From Microbacterium sp. LWH3-1.2 (lineage in GTDB: Bacteria > Actinomycetota > Actinomycetes > Actinomycetales > Microbacteriaceae), in assembly GCF_040675855.1 (NCBI RefSeq), contig NZ_JBEGIK010000001.1, forward strand, positions 1,736,001-1,800,000: DNA of 64,000 nucleotides. The letters run 5' to 3'. Under the pieces are notes generated by a model that was not told where the DNA came from, searched no databases, and worked only from the letters and a program-made list of their open reading frames with translations. This document shows, piece after piece, positions 37,062-46,051 of the stretch. The translations under genes and the position numbers were made by a program. Position 1 is the stretch's first letter. Each line of letters opens with the position of its first letter.

Positions 37062-38330
37062 ATGAAGAAGACGCTTGGAGCTGTGGCGCTCATCGGCGCC
37101 TCGGCACTGGTGCTCGCCGGCTGCGCCGGCGGCAACGGCGGCGGCTCGGGGTCCGAAGAGGGAGCCGAGATCCGCGTGTGGCTGGTCGGCACCGACACGC
37201 CGCAGGACGCTCGCGACTACCTGAAGAAGACCTTCGAGGACGAGAACCCCGGGTCGACGCTGGTCATCGAGGAGCAGCAGTGGACCGGCCTCGTCGACAA
37301 GCTCACCACGAGCCTGTCCTCGAACGACAGCCCCGACATCGTCGAGATGGGCAACACGCAGGCTCCCGCGTTCACCTCGAGCGGCGCTCTCCTGAGCCTC
37401 GCCGACATCGAGGGCGAGCTCGGCGGCGACGACCTGCTCCCCGGGTTCGTCGAGGCCGGCAGCTGGGACGGCACCCTGTACGCGGCCCCGTACTACTCGG
37501 GCGCCCGCGTCGTCTTCTACAACACGGCGATGTACGAGCAGGCGGGCGTGGCAGTGCCCACGACGCTCGACGAGTACGTGTCGAACGGCGTGGCCCTCGC
37601 GGGCGCGCTGCCAGGTGTCTCGGGCGTCTACTTCCCGGGTAAGGACTGGTACAACGGCCTGCCGTTCATCTGGGAGAACGGCGGCGAGATCGCCGTCCAG
37701 GACGGCGACGAGTGGGACGCTCAGCTGTCGAGCGACGAGTCGCTCGCCGGCCTCGCGCAGGTCCAGGAGCTCATGACCAAGGCGTCGCTGGCACCGAAGG
37801 ACGGCGACGAGGCCGACGGCTGGGTGCCCTTCCGCACCGAGCAGTCCGCCACGTACTCGGCTCCGAGCTGGGCCTACTGGTCGATCGTCGCCGACGAGGA
37901 CAAGCAGCCGACGGCCGTCGCCGACATCACGGGCTACTATGCCCTTCCGGGCATGGATGGCGGCGCGGCCCAGGTCTTCGCGGGCGGCTCGAACGTCGGC
38001 ATCGCCGCGAAGTCGAAGAACCCCGACCTCGCCAAGAGCGCGCTCGAGATCATGCTGAGCGACGAGTACCAGACGATCCTCGCCGAGAACGGCCTGGTCC
38101 CCGCCCTCGTCTCGCTCGGTGACAAGGTCGCCGCGGCCACGCCCGAGCTCGCGACCGTCATCGCCGAAGCCGCCGCCGACTCCAAGCTGACCCCCGCTTC
38201 GCCGAACTGGGCGGACGTCGAGGCGCAGGGCATCATGCAGGACCTGTTCGTCAACATCGCGAACGGCGGCGACATCAAGGAGCTCGCCACCGCAGCCGAC
38301 GAGCAGATCGAATCGATCCTGAACGGCTGA
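37062..38330 (+). CDS. Sugar ABC transporter solute-binding lipoprotein (amino-sugar/chito-oligosaccharide type)
   Basis: The 422-residue protein is an extracellular binding protein of the CUT1 family. The signal peptide ends in the lipobox L-A-G-C with C21 lipidated, followed by a Gly/Ser linker and a two-lobed binding domain (I-R-V-W-L-V-G-T-D near 40, G-L-P-F-I-W-E-N-G-G near 205, aromatic residues W-A-Y-W-S-I near 275). The ATG at 37062 is chosen over 37047 because AAGGAAG precedes it at proper distance and the signal peptide starts M-K-K-T. Neighbouring amino-sugar genes suggest GlcNAc or chitobiose as ligand (inference). Confidence 0.88.
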   Translation: MKKTLGAVALIGASALVLAGCAGGNGGGSGSEEGAEIRVWLVGTDTPQDARDYLKKTFEDENPGSTLVIEEQQWTGLVDKLTTSLSSNDSPDIVEMGNTQAPAFTSSGALLSLADIEGELGGDDLLPGFVEAGSWDGTLYAAPYYSGARVVFYNTAMYEQAGVAVPTTLDEYVSNGVALAGALPGVSGVYFPGKDWYNGLPFIWENGGEIAVQDGDEWDAQLSSDESLAGLAQVQELMTKASLAPKDGDEADGWVPFRTEQSATYSAPSWAYWSIVADEDKQPTAVADITGYYALPGMDGGAAQVFAGGSNVGIAAKSKNPDLAKSALEIMLSDEYQTILAENGLVPALVSLGDKVAAATPELATVIAEAAADSKLTPASPNWADVEAQGIMQDLFVNIANGGDIKELATAADEQIESILNG

Positions 38331-38417
38331 CGTCACTGAACGGGGTGCTCCGTGCCGCGGGGCGCCCCGTTCCATGCCCGCTCAGGGCTCGACACAATTC
38401 TTGAGAGGAGGTTTGCC

Positions 38418-39383
38418 ATGACGACAATCCCCGCAGAGGCGTCGGCTCCGCCGGCTTCGTCACCCGAGTCACGGCCAGACCCCGAACGCCCGAAGAAGCG
38501 CCGCTTCCCGTGGGCGCCGCTCGCGCTCCTGACGCCGGCCCTCATCATGCTCGTCGTCTTCATCGGCTGGCCGCTCGTGCAGCTGGTGATCATGTCGTTC
38601 CAGGAGTTCGGCCGGGCGCAGATCTTCGGCGCCGCGCCCGAGTTCATCGGGATCGACAACTACGTCGCCGTGCTGACGGACCCCGAGTTCTGGGCGGTCC
38701 TGGGGCGCAGCGTCGCACTGTGCGTGGTGAGCGTCATCGCCACGATGCTCCTCGGCGTCGCGATCGCCGTCATGATGACCAAGCTCGGCACGGTGATGCG
38801 CACGGCGGTATCCGTCTCGCTCCTGCTCGCCTGGGCGATGCCCGCGCTCACCGCGACGATCGTGTGGGGCTGGATCTTCGACACCCAGTACGGTCTGGTC
38901 AACTGGGTGCTCACCCAGATCACCGGCGATAACTGGATCGGCCACAGCTGGCTCATCGACCCGACGAGCTTCTACGCCGTCGCAGCCATCATCATCACGT
39001 GGGGCGCCATCCCGTTCGTCGCCTTCAGCACGTACGCGGCGCTCTCGCAGGTGCCCGACGAGGTGCTCGAGGCCGCCTCGCTCGACGGCGCGGGAGGACT
39101 CGCGCGGTTCCGCCTCATCGTGTTCCCCTACGTGCGCTCGATCCTCCTCGTGCTCCTCGTCCTGCAGATCATCTGGGACCTCCGGGTCTTCGCGCAGATC
39201 TACGCGCTGCAGTCCATCGGCGGCGTGCGCGCCGAGACCAACACGATCGGCGTCTACATCTACAGCGTCTCCATGGCATCGGGCGACCTCGGCGCCGGCG
39301 GCGCGATCTCGGTGATCCTCGTCGTCATCCTCCTGGCCATCTCCGGGTACTGGATCCGCACCATGCTCAAGGAGGAATCATGA
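38418..39383 (+). CDS. Sugar ABC transporter permease 1 (MalF-type)
   Basis: The 321-residue permease has six predicted membrane helices and the EAA loop E-A-A-S-L-D-G-A-G-G-L-A-R-F that contacts the ATPase. The ATG at 38418 follows GAGAGGAGG, a strong binding site, so the longer frame from 38352 is rejected. It overlaps the second permease by ATGA. No ATPase gene is in the cluster; a shared MsiK-type ATPase encoded elsewhere is usual for actinobacterial CUT1 importers. Confidence 0.92.
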   Translation: MTTIPAEASAPPASSPESRPDPERPKKRRFPWAPLALLTPALIMLVVFIGWPLVQLVIMSFQEFGRAQIFGAAPEFIGIDNYVAVLTDPEFWAVLGRSVALCVVSVIATMLLGVAIAVMMTKLGTVMRTAVSVSLLLAWAMPALTATIVWGWIFDTQYGLVNWVLTQITGDNWIGHSWLIDPTSFYAVAAIIITWGAIPFVAFSTYAALSQVPDEVLEAASLDGAGGLARFRLIVFPYVRSILLVLLVLQIIWDLRVFAQIYALQSIGGVRAETNTIGVYIYSVSMASGDLGAGGAISVILVVILLAISGYWIRTMLKEES

Positions 39384-40219
39384 CCGCCCGTCGCCGCGTG
39401 ATCCCGCGCGTGTTCCTGAACGTCGCGGCGGTCGTCGTCATCGTCGCCTCGCTGTTCCCCGTCTACTGGATGGTGAACACCTCACTGCTGCCGGCATCCG
39501 CGGTGCGCTCGACGACCCCTCACTGGTGGCCGGACGAGTTCACGCTCAGCAACTATCAGGAAGCGCTCACCGACGACAGCCTGTTGAACGCGCTGTTCAA
39601 TTCGGTCGCCGTCACCGGGATCACCTTGGTGGCCGCGCTCGGGTTCGCCTTCCTCGGCGCGATCGCCGTGTCGCGCTACCGCTTCCGCACGCGCACATCG
39701 TTCATCATCGCGATCCTGGTGATCCAGATGATCCCGGCTGAGGCGATGATCGTCTCGGTGTTCCGGGTGCTCGACGGCTGGTACCTGCTCAACTCGATCA
39801 TCGGTCTGAGCTTCGTCTACATCGCCTTCGTGCTGCCGTTCACCATCTGGACACTCCGCGGTTTCGTCAACGGCGTGCCTGCCGACCTCGAGGAGGCGGC
39901 GATGATCGATGGATGCAGCCGATCGGGCGCGTTCTGGCGCATCACGTTCCCGCTGCTGGCCCCCGGCCTCATCGCGACGGGTGTGTTCGCCTTCATCCAG
40001 GCATGGAACGAATTCGTCTTCGCCCTCGTCATCATGACGCGACCGGAGTCCCTCACCCTGCCCATCTGGCTGCGCGCCTTCGTGCAGGTGACGAAGGCCA
40101 CCGACTGGGCGGTCGTCATGGCTGCCTCCACGATCATGGCCATCCCGGTGATCGTGTTCTTCCTCATCGTCCAGCACCGCATGACCAGCGGCCTCGTCTC
40201 GGGGGCGGTCAAGGGCTGA
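39380..40219 (+). CDS. Sugar ABC transporter permease 2 (MalG-type)
   Basis: The 279-residue permease has six membrane helices, a typical N-terminal helix and a periplasmic loop beginning Y-W-M-V-N-T-S-L. The EAA motif is E-E-A-A-M-I-D-G-C-S-R-S-G-A-F. The start overlaps the stop of permease 1 and has AGGAGG upstream. With the upstream genes it forms the membrane channel of the amino-sugar importer. Confidence 0.92.
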   Translation: MTARRRVIPRVFLNVAAVVVIVASLFPVYWMVNTSLLPASAVRSTTPHWWPDEFTLSNYQEALTDDSLLNALFNSVAVTGITLVAALGFAFLGAIAVSRYRFRTRTSFIIAILVIQMIPAEAMIVSVFRVLDGWYLLNSIIGLSFVYIAFVLPFTIWTLRGFVNGVPADLEEAAMIDGCSRSGAFWRITFPLLAPGLIATGVFAFIQAWNEFVFALVIMTRPESLTLPIWLRAFVQVTKATDWAVVMAASTIMAIPVIVFFLIVQHRMTSGLVSGAVKG

Positions 40220-40262
40220 TGCGCACCAAGGACCACGCCGCCTCCCCCGGGGAGGTCGGTCG

Positions 40263-41216
40263 ATGAAGGTCGGGCTCGACGTCGGCGGGACGAAGACGGA
40301 CGCCGTGGCGGTCGACGCCGAGGGCGCGATCGCGGGTCGCCTCCGCATCCCCACGGGTTGGGGACCGGATGCGGTGGCCCAGACCGTCCTCGACGCCGTG
40401 CGTGCGCTCGGCTCCGAGGCCGGCGTCGACCTCTCGGCCGTGCGATCGGTCGGAGTCGGCATTCCGGGTCAGATCGAGCCGGGCACCGGCCGGGTCGTGC
40501 ACGCCGTGAACCTCGGCGTGGACGAGCTGGACCTCGCCGCCGTGGTCGCGCCCGCGCTGGGCGTGCCGGTGCAGGTCGAGAACGACGTGAAGGCGGCCGC
40601 GCTCGGCGCGCATGCGCTCCACACGCGGGGCGGCGCACCGGCGGCGGGCTCGATGGCGTACCTCAACCTCGGCACCGGCATCGCCGCGGGCATCGTGTCC
40701 GACGGGGTGCTGTGGCGCGGCGCGCGGGGCGCGGCCGGCGAAGTCGGCCACATCTCGGTCGACCCGAACGGACCCCTGTGCCGTTGCGGTCAGCGCGGCT
40801 GCATCGAGGCCTTCGCGGGCGGCGGTGCGATCGCCGAGCGCTGGGCCCAGCGGTCCGCGCTGCCGGTGCGCGACGTCTTCGACGCGGCCGATGCGGGCGA
40901 CCCCTCGGGGCGCCGGCTGCGCGCCGGGCTCGTCCGCGGCGTGGCTGCTGCGATCCGGGTGCTGGTGCTGACGGTCGACGTCGATATCGTGGTCCTCGGA
41001 GGGGGTGTGACGGCGTTGGGAGACCGACTGATGACGGATGTCGCGGCCGAGCTCGCGGCCGGTGCCGAGGCATCCTCGTTCATGCGCTCTCTGCACCTCG
41101 CCGACCGGGTCGAGCTGCTGCCGCCGGGTTCACCGGCCGCCGCACTCGGAGCCGCGCTGGTGGGCGCGGAGGGCGACGCCACACACGACGCAGAGGAAGC
41201 AGTGGTCCATGGCTGA
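40263..41216 (+). CDS. ROK family sugar kinase (glucokinase / N-acetylglucosamine kinase type)
   Basis: The 317-residue kinase starts M-K-V-G-L-D-V-G-G-T-K-T with the ATP phosphate loop. It has N-D-V-K-A-A-A and G-T-G-I-A-A-G motifs, E-V-G-H-I-S with the sugar-contacting His, and the zinc motif C173-R-C-G-Q-R-G-C180-I-E. No HTH is attached, unlike the ROK regulator upstream. It overlaps nagB by eight bases, which supports an amino-sugar substrate such as GlcNAc. Glucose as substrate cannot be excluded. Confidence 0.88.
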   Translation: MKVGLDVGGTKTDAVAVDAEGAIAGRLRIPTGWGPDAVAQTVLDAVRALGSEAGVDLSAVRSVGVGIPGQIEPGTGRVVHAVNLGVDELDLAAVVAPALGVPVQVENDVKAAALGAHALHTRGGAPAAGSMAYLNLGTGIAAGIVSDGVLWRGARGAAGEVGHISVDPNGPLCRCGQRGCIEAFAGGGAIAERWAQRSALPVRDVFDAADAGDPSGRRLRAGLVRGVAAAIRVLVLTVDVDIVVLGGGVTALGDRLMTDVAAELAAGAEASSFMRSLHLADRVELLPPGSPAAALGAALVGAEGDATHDAEEAVVHG

Positions 41217-41988
41217 AATCGTCATCGTCGAAGACAAGGCCGCCGCGGGGGCGCTCGTCGCCGATCACATAGCGGAACTCGTCCGCTCGAACCCGGAGAC
41301 GGTCCTGGGTCTCGCCACCGGGTCCACGCCGCTGCCGGTGTACGAGGCGCTGCGCTCACGCCTGGAGGGCGTCGACGTCTCGCGTGTGCGCGGCTTCGCG
41401 CTCGACGAGTACGTCGGGATCGACCCGGCCCATCCCGAGAGCTACCGCTCGGTGATCACGCGCGAGTTCGTCGAGCCGCTGGGCTTCAACCCCGAGCTCA
41501 TCCGTACGCCGGACGGCACACCGGAGGGCATCGAGCACCATGGCGAGGAGTACGACGACGCCATCCGCGATGCGGGCGGCATCGACCTGCAGATCCTCGG
41601 CATCGGCACGGACGGCCACATCGGATTCAACGAGCCGGGTTCGTCGTTCTCTTCGATCACGCGCGTGAAGACGCTCACCGAGCAGACCCGCCGCGACAAC
41701 GCCCGCTTCTTCGACTCGATCGACGACGTGCCCATGCACTGCATCACACAGGGCCTCGGCACCATCCTGCGCGCTCGCCATCTCGTGCTGCTCGCGTTCG
41801 GCGAGGGCAAGGCGGCCGCGGTCGCCGGGGCCGTCGAAGGCCCGCTCTCGGCGTCGCTGCCCGGCTCGGCGATCCAGCTCCACGCGCACGCGACGGTGGT
41901 GGTCGACGAGGCGGCGGCATCGCAGCTCGCCCGCGCCGACTACTACCGCTACGCCTACGACAACAAGCCCGACTGGCAGGGCATCTGA
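41209..41988 (+). CDS. nagB: Glucosamine-6-phosphate deaminase
   Basis: The 259-residue enzyme converts glucosamine-6-phosphate to fructose-6-phosphate and ammonia. Motifs include G-L-A-T-G-S-T-P near 35, the general base in A-L-D66-E67-Y, G-I-G-x-D-G-H-I-G-F-N-E-P-G near 140 and the late L-P-G-S-A-I-Q-L-H. The ATG lies inside the end of the kinase gene, so the two are coupled. It completes the pathway supplied by NagA from 46052. Confidence 0.96.
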   Translation: MAEIVIVEDKAAAGALVADHIAELVRSNPETVLGLATGSTPLPVYEALRSRLEGVDVSRVRGFALDEYVGIDPAHPESYRSVITREFVEPLGFNPELIRTPDGTPEGIEHHGEEYDDAIRDAGGIDLQILGIGTDGHIGFNEPGSSFSSITRVKTLTEQTRRDNARFFDSIDDVPMHCITQGLGTILRARHLVLLAFGEGKAAAVAGAVEGPLSASLPGSAIQLHAHATVVVDEAAASQLARADYYRYAYDNKPDWQGI

Positions 41989-42009
41989 CGGGGGGAAGGA
42001 TGCCGCGGC

Positions 42010-43401
42010 TCAGCGCGCGAACACCTTGCCGGGGTTGAGGATGCCCTGCGGATCGAAGACGCGGGTGATCTGCCGCTGAAGCTCCCACTGGTCGTCGCCG
42101 AGCTCGTCGGCGAGCCATCGGCGCTTGAGCACGCCCACACCGTGCTCGCCGGTCAGGGTTCCCCCGAGGCGGAGCGCGGCGCGGAAGAGGTCGTCGGCTG
42201 CCGCCCAGATGCGGTCCGGCGCCTCGACCACGCCGAACTCGTCGGGCTCGGCGTCGAAGATGAAGTTGGGGTGCAGGTTGCCATCGCCGGCGTGTGCGAC
42301 CGTGGGGATCGCGACGCCATGCTCGCGCTCGACGCGGGCGATCTCGTCGAACATCGCCGGGAGAGCGCTGCGGGGCACCGAGACGTCCTCGATGAGCGCG
42401 GTGCCGAGAGTCTCCATCGCGGGATGCATCGCCCGGCGGATCGTCAGCAGCCGCTCGCCCTCGTCCCGGTCGTGCGAGACGGCGACTGTCCCGCCCACCC
42501 CGCGGAGCACCCGCGCGATCGCCTCGGCCTCGGCGATCGCGGCCGGGCCGTCGGTCTGAATGGTGAGCTGCGCCGCCCCGGGAGTCGGTGCCGAGAGTCC
42601 CAGGAGCGCGTGGACGGCGGCGAGGGACGCAGCATCCATCAACTCCATGATCGCGGGCTGTGCACCGGACGCGGTGACGGCCGCGGATGCCTCGGCCGCC
42701 GTGCGCACGTCGCGGAAGGTGGCGGCGACCGTGCACACCTCGCCGGGGACCAGGCGGCGCAGCTTCAGCGTCGCTCCGACGACGACGCCCAGGGTGCCCT
42801 CCGACCCGATGACCAAGGACGTCAGGTCGAGACCGGTCACGCCCTTGACGGTGCGGTGGCCGAGATGGAGCAGGCGGCCGTCCGCGAGGACGAGATCCAC
42901 ACCGAGCACCGCGTCGCGCACGACGCCGTACTTGGCGCACAGCAGTCCGCCCGCGCCGGTAGCGATATTGCCGCCGACCGTCGAGATGGCGCGGCTCGCC
43001 GGGTCGGGCGCCCACCAGAGGCCGTGCGGGGCGAGCGCGGCGTTCAGGTCGGCGTTGAGGATGCCGGGCTCGACGACGGCCAGGAGGTCGTCGGGGCGGA
43101 TCTCGAGGATGCGGTCCATGCCGCGCACCGACAGGGCGATCTCGCCCACTCCCGCGTTGGCGCCGCCCGCGAGGCCCGTGCCGGCGCCGCGGGTGACCAC
43201 GGGCGTGCCCGTGCCGGCGGCGATGCGGAGCGTCTGCTGCACGTCGTCGACGCTGCGGGCGTGCACGACGACGAGAGGGAGACCGGATGCCGCGTGCCCG
43301 GACTTGTCGGCGCGCGCGGCGGCCAGTGAAGCCGGGGAGGTGTCGACGCGATCGCCGAGCGCCGCGCGGAGGAGAGCCAGCGCGTCGGCGCCGGAGGTCA
43401 C
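42010..43401 (-). CDS. FAD-linked oxidase of the GlcD / D-lactate dehydrogenase type
   Basis: The 463-residue protein has a PCMH-type FAD-binding domain (about residues 40-215) with V-T-R-G-A-G-T-G-L-A-G-G-A and V-V-G-G-N-I-A-T-G-A-G-G. A C-terminal FAD-oxidase domain carries T-V-A-H-A-G-D-G-N-L-H-P and the terminal T-G-E-H-G-V-G ... L-N-P-G-K-V-F. This is the glycolate oxidase subunit D / D-2-hydroxyacid dehydrogenase family. The GTG at 43401 overlaps the stop of the upstream YrdB-like gene. The substrate (glycolate, D-lactate or another 2-hydroxyacid) cannot be told. Confidence 0.88.
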   Translation of the reverse strand: MTSGADALALLRAALGDRVDTSPASLAAARADKSGHAASGLPLVVVHARSVDDVQQTLRIAAGTGTPVVTRGAGTGLAGGANAGVGEIALSVRGMDRILEIRPDDLLAVVEPGILNADLNAALAPHGLWWAPDPASRAISTVGGNIATGAGGLLCAKYGVVRDAVLGVDLVLADGRLLHLGHRTVKGVTGLDLTSLVIGSEGTLGVVVGATLKLRRLVPGEVCTVAATFRDVRTAAEASAAVTASGAQPAIMELMDAASLAAVHALLGLSAPTPGAAQLTIQTDGPAAIAEAEAIARVLRGVGGTVAVSHDRDEGERLLTIRRAMHPAMETLGTALIEDVSVPRSALPAMFDEIARVEREHGVAIPTVAHAGDGNLHPNFIFDAEPDEFGVVEAPDRIWAAADDLFRAALRLGGTLTGEHGVGVLKRRWLADELGDDQWELQRQITRVFDPQGILNPGKVFAR

Positions 43402-43814
43402 GACAGGCGCCGCCGGCCGGCGACGACCCCGGCGGTCACGGCGACGACGCCGAAAGCAAGGCCGATCCAGGCGTTGCCCATCGACCACCACGCCGCGGTC
43501 GCGGACACGTAGACGAGCAGCTCGACGACGGCGCGCACGAAGGGGTGCACCGCGAACACTGCGCGCGGCGATACGAAGAGCGCCCAGAGAAGGATCGCGA
43601 TCACGGGAGCCCCGACGCCGGCGACGACGTTCCACGGGAACGGCCACATGGTGAAGCCCCACAGTGCGAGCGTGCCGAAGGCGAAGATCTCGCAGATGAA
43701 CGCGATGATGTCGATTGCCGCCAGCGGCGCAGCCTTGCCTTCGGTCAGTGGTGCGCGTGTTCCGGGTGCCGGTTCGGCAGGGCGCGCGGGAGTGACGTTC
43801 GGCGTGTCGGACAT
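43398..43814 (-). CDS. YrdB-like small membrane protein (DUF2568)
   Basis: The 138-residue protein has four membrane helices after a 30-residue Pro/Ala-rich start. The segment F-A-F-G-T-L-A-L-W-G-F and the loop P-R-A-V-F-A-V-H-P-F-V-R are typical of the YrdB/DUF2568 group. It is coupled to the FAD oxidase downstream, although no functional link is known to me. Confidence 0.7.
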   Translation of the reverse strand: MSDTPNVTPARPAEPAPGTRAPLTEGKAAPLAAIDIIAFICEIFAFGTLALWGFTMWPFPWNVVAGVGAPVIAILLWALFVSPRAVFAVHPFVRAVVELLVYVSATAAWWSMGNAWIGLAFGVVAVTAGVVAGRRRLS

Positions 43815-43869
43815 GGCTTCCAGTCTACGGCGGCGCTCAGTCCGCGTCCGCCCGGGGTGCGGGGTCGCG

Positions 43870-45738
43870 TCAGTCCCCGCCGTCGCTGGGGACGGTCTCC
43901 GGGGGGACGGTGTCGGTCACTTCGGGCGCTTCGGCGTCCGCCGGCGCGTCGTCGGTGAGGGGCGGAGCCTCCTGACGGTCCGCGAGACCACGGCCTAGTC
44001 CGCGCGGAACCGTCGCGCTTCCCTTCGTCATGCCGCTGCCGGCGCCGGCGCCGGTGTCGCCCCCGTTGCCGTTGCCGTTGCCGTTCGTCGGCGTGCCGCT
44101 GCCGGTCGAACCGTCGTTGCCGCTGCCCGTGCCGTTGGTCGGCGTTCCGGTGCTGGAGCCGCCGTTGCCCCTCCCGTTGTCGCCCGACACGTCTGCGTCG
44201 TCGTCGCCGGTGGAGTTCCCGTTGTTGCCGGACGCCTTGCCGTTGTTGTCCTGCGCGTGCCCGTTGTTGCTCGTCGGGGTGCCGTTGTTGCTCGTCGGGT
44301 TGCCGTTGTTGCTCGTCGGGTTGCCGTTGTTGCCCGACCCGCCGCTGTTCGCGCCATGAGCGCTACCGGTCTCTCCGTCGGCCTCGCCACCGCCGGAGTC
44401 CGAGGCGCCCCCGTCTTGCGCGTCCTCGGCGCCGGCGGATGCGTCGAGGACCACGGGGATGTCCGCCGGACCGGGACCGGCCTCGGCCGGAAGCTGAAGT
44501 GCGGAGTCATCGCCGTCGTCCGCGAGGAGCGCCGGTGCGTCCACGTTCTCGGCCGCGACCTCGGTCGTCGGTGCGGGAGTCGGCGCCGGTCCGGGACCGG
44601 CCGTGGCCGGCAGCATCACCGCCGCGGCGACCACGCCGCTGACGACCACGAGGCCGGCCGCGGCGAGTCCGGAGGCCGTCCCGATGCCGACGACCGCCGA
44701 CGTGCCGAAGACCGCCGCCGACGAGGCGACGGCGGTCGCCGCCCCTGCTGCGCCGACCGCCCCCGCCGATCCGACCGCCCCCGCCGATCCGACCCCGGCC
44801 GATGTCGCCGCCGCACCGGCACCCGCACCCGCACTCGCACCCGCGCCCACGACTCCCGCCGGTGCGACGGTCACGGTGCCGTGCACGACGCTCGAGGGCA
44901 TCGAGGCCAGCGCCACCAGCGATGTGCCGCCGCCCTGGACGGTCGCGAGGTAACCGGCTGTGCCCACCGCGCCGAGGGCGATGGGCAGCAGGACGAGCGC
45001 GAGACGGCTCGAGACCTCCTTGGCCTCGCTCGCGACGATCGAGCACCGCACGCAGCCGGCGAGGTGTCGCTCGAGCTTCGCGTGGTCGCGTCGGCCGAGA
45101 TTGAGTCGGGCGTACGCGCCGAGGCGCTCGATGGTCCACTCGCAGTCCGAGCCGTCGGCCACCGACCGCAGGTGCGCCTGGATCCACGCCTCACGCAGTC
45201 CCTCGCGCGCGCGGAACGTCAACTGCGCGACCGCCGTCGGCTTCATGCCCAAGAGCGGCGCGATCTCGGCGGGCTTCATGCGCTCGATCTCGGAGTACCA
45301 GAGGACCTCCTGCCACCGCGTCGGAAGACTGCGGAAAGCCTGATGCGTGAGACCGCGGTCGAGTGCTGCCTCGCTCTCGTGCTCGACGCCCGAGGGGTCC
45401 TCGACGCCGTCGAGCTCCTCGTAGGCGGTCTCGCGCCGCGCGCGTCCCCACGCGGCGGCGGTGTTGCGGATGCTGGTGAAGAGGTAGGCGCGAAAGGACC
45501 CGGTCGGTCCGCCGCCGTGGACGATCGAGTGGTAGATGCGCGTGTACGCCTCCTGCACGAGGTCGTCGGCATCGAGGCTCGATGTCATGTTGCGGGCGAC
45601 GGTGACCCCCGCGCGGTAGTGGCGCCGCCAGAGTTCTGCGAACGCGTCGTTGTCGCCCGATCTCGTCCGCAGGACGAGGTCGGCGTCGGCGTCGGTGACG
45701 ACGTCGGTCTCGCCCTGCTGCACGTCTTCGTGGTCCAT
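43870..45738 (-). CDS. ECF sigma factor fused to a zinc-finger, membrane helices and an extracellular Asn/Gly-rich tail
   Basis: The 622-residue protein starts as a normal ECF sigma factor: region 2 (about residues 25-95, with D-A-D-D-L-V-Q-E-A-Y-T-R-I-Y) and region 4 (about 130-185, with K-P-A-E-I-A-P-L-L-G-M). It continues with an anti-sigma-like zinc finger (H-L-A-G-C-V-R-C near 225), a hydrophobic helix near 245-265, an Ala/Gly-rich stretch and another helix near 340-365. The tail of about 250 residues is low complexity with repeats of N-N-G-N-P-T-S. A sigma factor physically tied to its own anti-sigma and to the membrane could respond to an envelope signal by proteolysis. The ATG at 45738 follows GGGGGACC. 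Confidence 0.85.
   Translation of the reverse strand: MDHEDVQQGETDVVTDADADLVLRTRSGDNDAFAELWRRHYRAGVTVARNMTSSLDADDLVQEAYTRIYHSIVHGGGPTGSFRAYLFTSIRNTAAAWGRARRETAYEELDGVEDPSGVEHESEAALDRGLTHQAFRSLPTRWQEVLWYSEIERMKPAEIAPLLGMKPTAVAQLTFRAREGLREAWIQAHLRSVADGSDCEWTIERLGAYARLNLGRRDHAKLERHLAGCVRCSIVASEAKEVSSRLALVLLPIALGAVGTAGYLATVQGGGTSLVALASMPSSVVHGTVTVAPAGVVGAGASAGAGAGAAATSAGVGSAGAVGSAGAVGAAGAATAVASSAAVFGTSAVVGIGTASGLAAAGLVVVSGVVAAAVMLPATAGPGPAPTPAPTTEVAAENVDAPALLADDGDDSALQLPAEAGPGPADIPVVLDASAGAEDAQDGGASDSGGGEADGETGSAHGANSGGSGNNGNPTSNNGNPTSNNGTPTSNNGHAQDNNGKASGNNGNSTGDDDADVSGDNGRGNGGSSTGTPTNGTGSGNDGSTGSGTPTNGNGNGNGGDTGAGAGSGMTKGSATVPRGLGRGLADRQEAPPLTDDAPADAEAPEVTDTVPPETVPSDGGD
44261..44336 (-). repeat. 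21-bp tandem repeat coding N-P-T-S-N-N-G in the sigma factor tail
   Basis: Three full 21-bp units starting at 44261, 44282 and 44303 and a partial one from 44324 encode seven-residue units. The repeats keep the frame, so length can vary by slippage. Confidence 0.85.
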
Positions 45739-46051
45739 CGGTCCCCCAGTTCCGCGGCGCACATCGACAACGTCGATCCCGGGTGGCGACCGCGGCAGGT
45801 TCCATTGTCGTCGCCGCCTCCGGATTTGGCCAGGGCTGAACTCGAAGGCGCAGCATCCGTTACGAGCGAATTCTCAGAACTCGCGTAATAGATCGAGGGT
45901 CCCGCCGTCTCTTTCGTCAGAGTGGCTGGCCGCCCTTGTGTGGGGCACGACGGCGGCCGCCCCCCGCGGGACTCCCGCGGATAAGGCGGGGCTCGGAGGT
46001 ATCTCGGGGGAGGGACCATCGGCCCCGCCTTTCACGTGCGCGCGAGAGCGC
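45739..46051. other. Intergenic region of 313 bases, no gene seen
   Basis: This stretch separates the sigma factor start from the nagA stop. It holds an A/T-richer 50-base patch near 45860-45910 that may carry the sigma factor promoter, the palindrome CCGCGGG-ACT-CCCGCGG at 45964-45980 and the nagA terminator. I see no ORF with a ribosome binding site and no RNA gene. Confidence 0.6.
45983..46031 (-). terminator. Stem-loop after nagA
   Basis: AAGGCGGGGC at 45983-45992 and GCCCCGCCTT at 46022-46031 form a perfect 10-bp stem with a 29-base loop, about 20 bases after the nagA stop on the minus strand. Confidence 0.5.
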
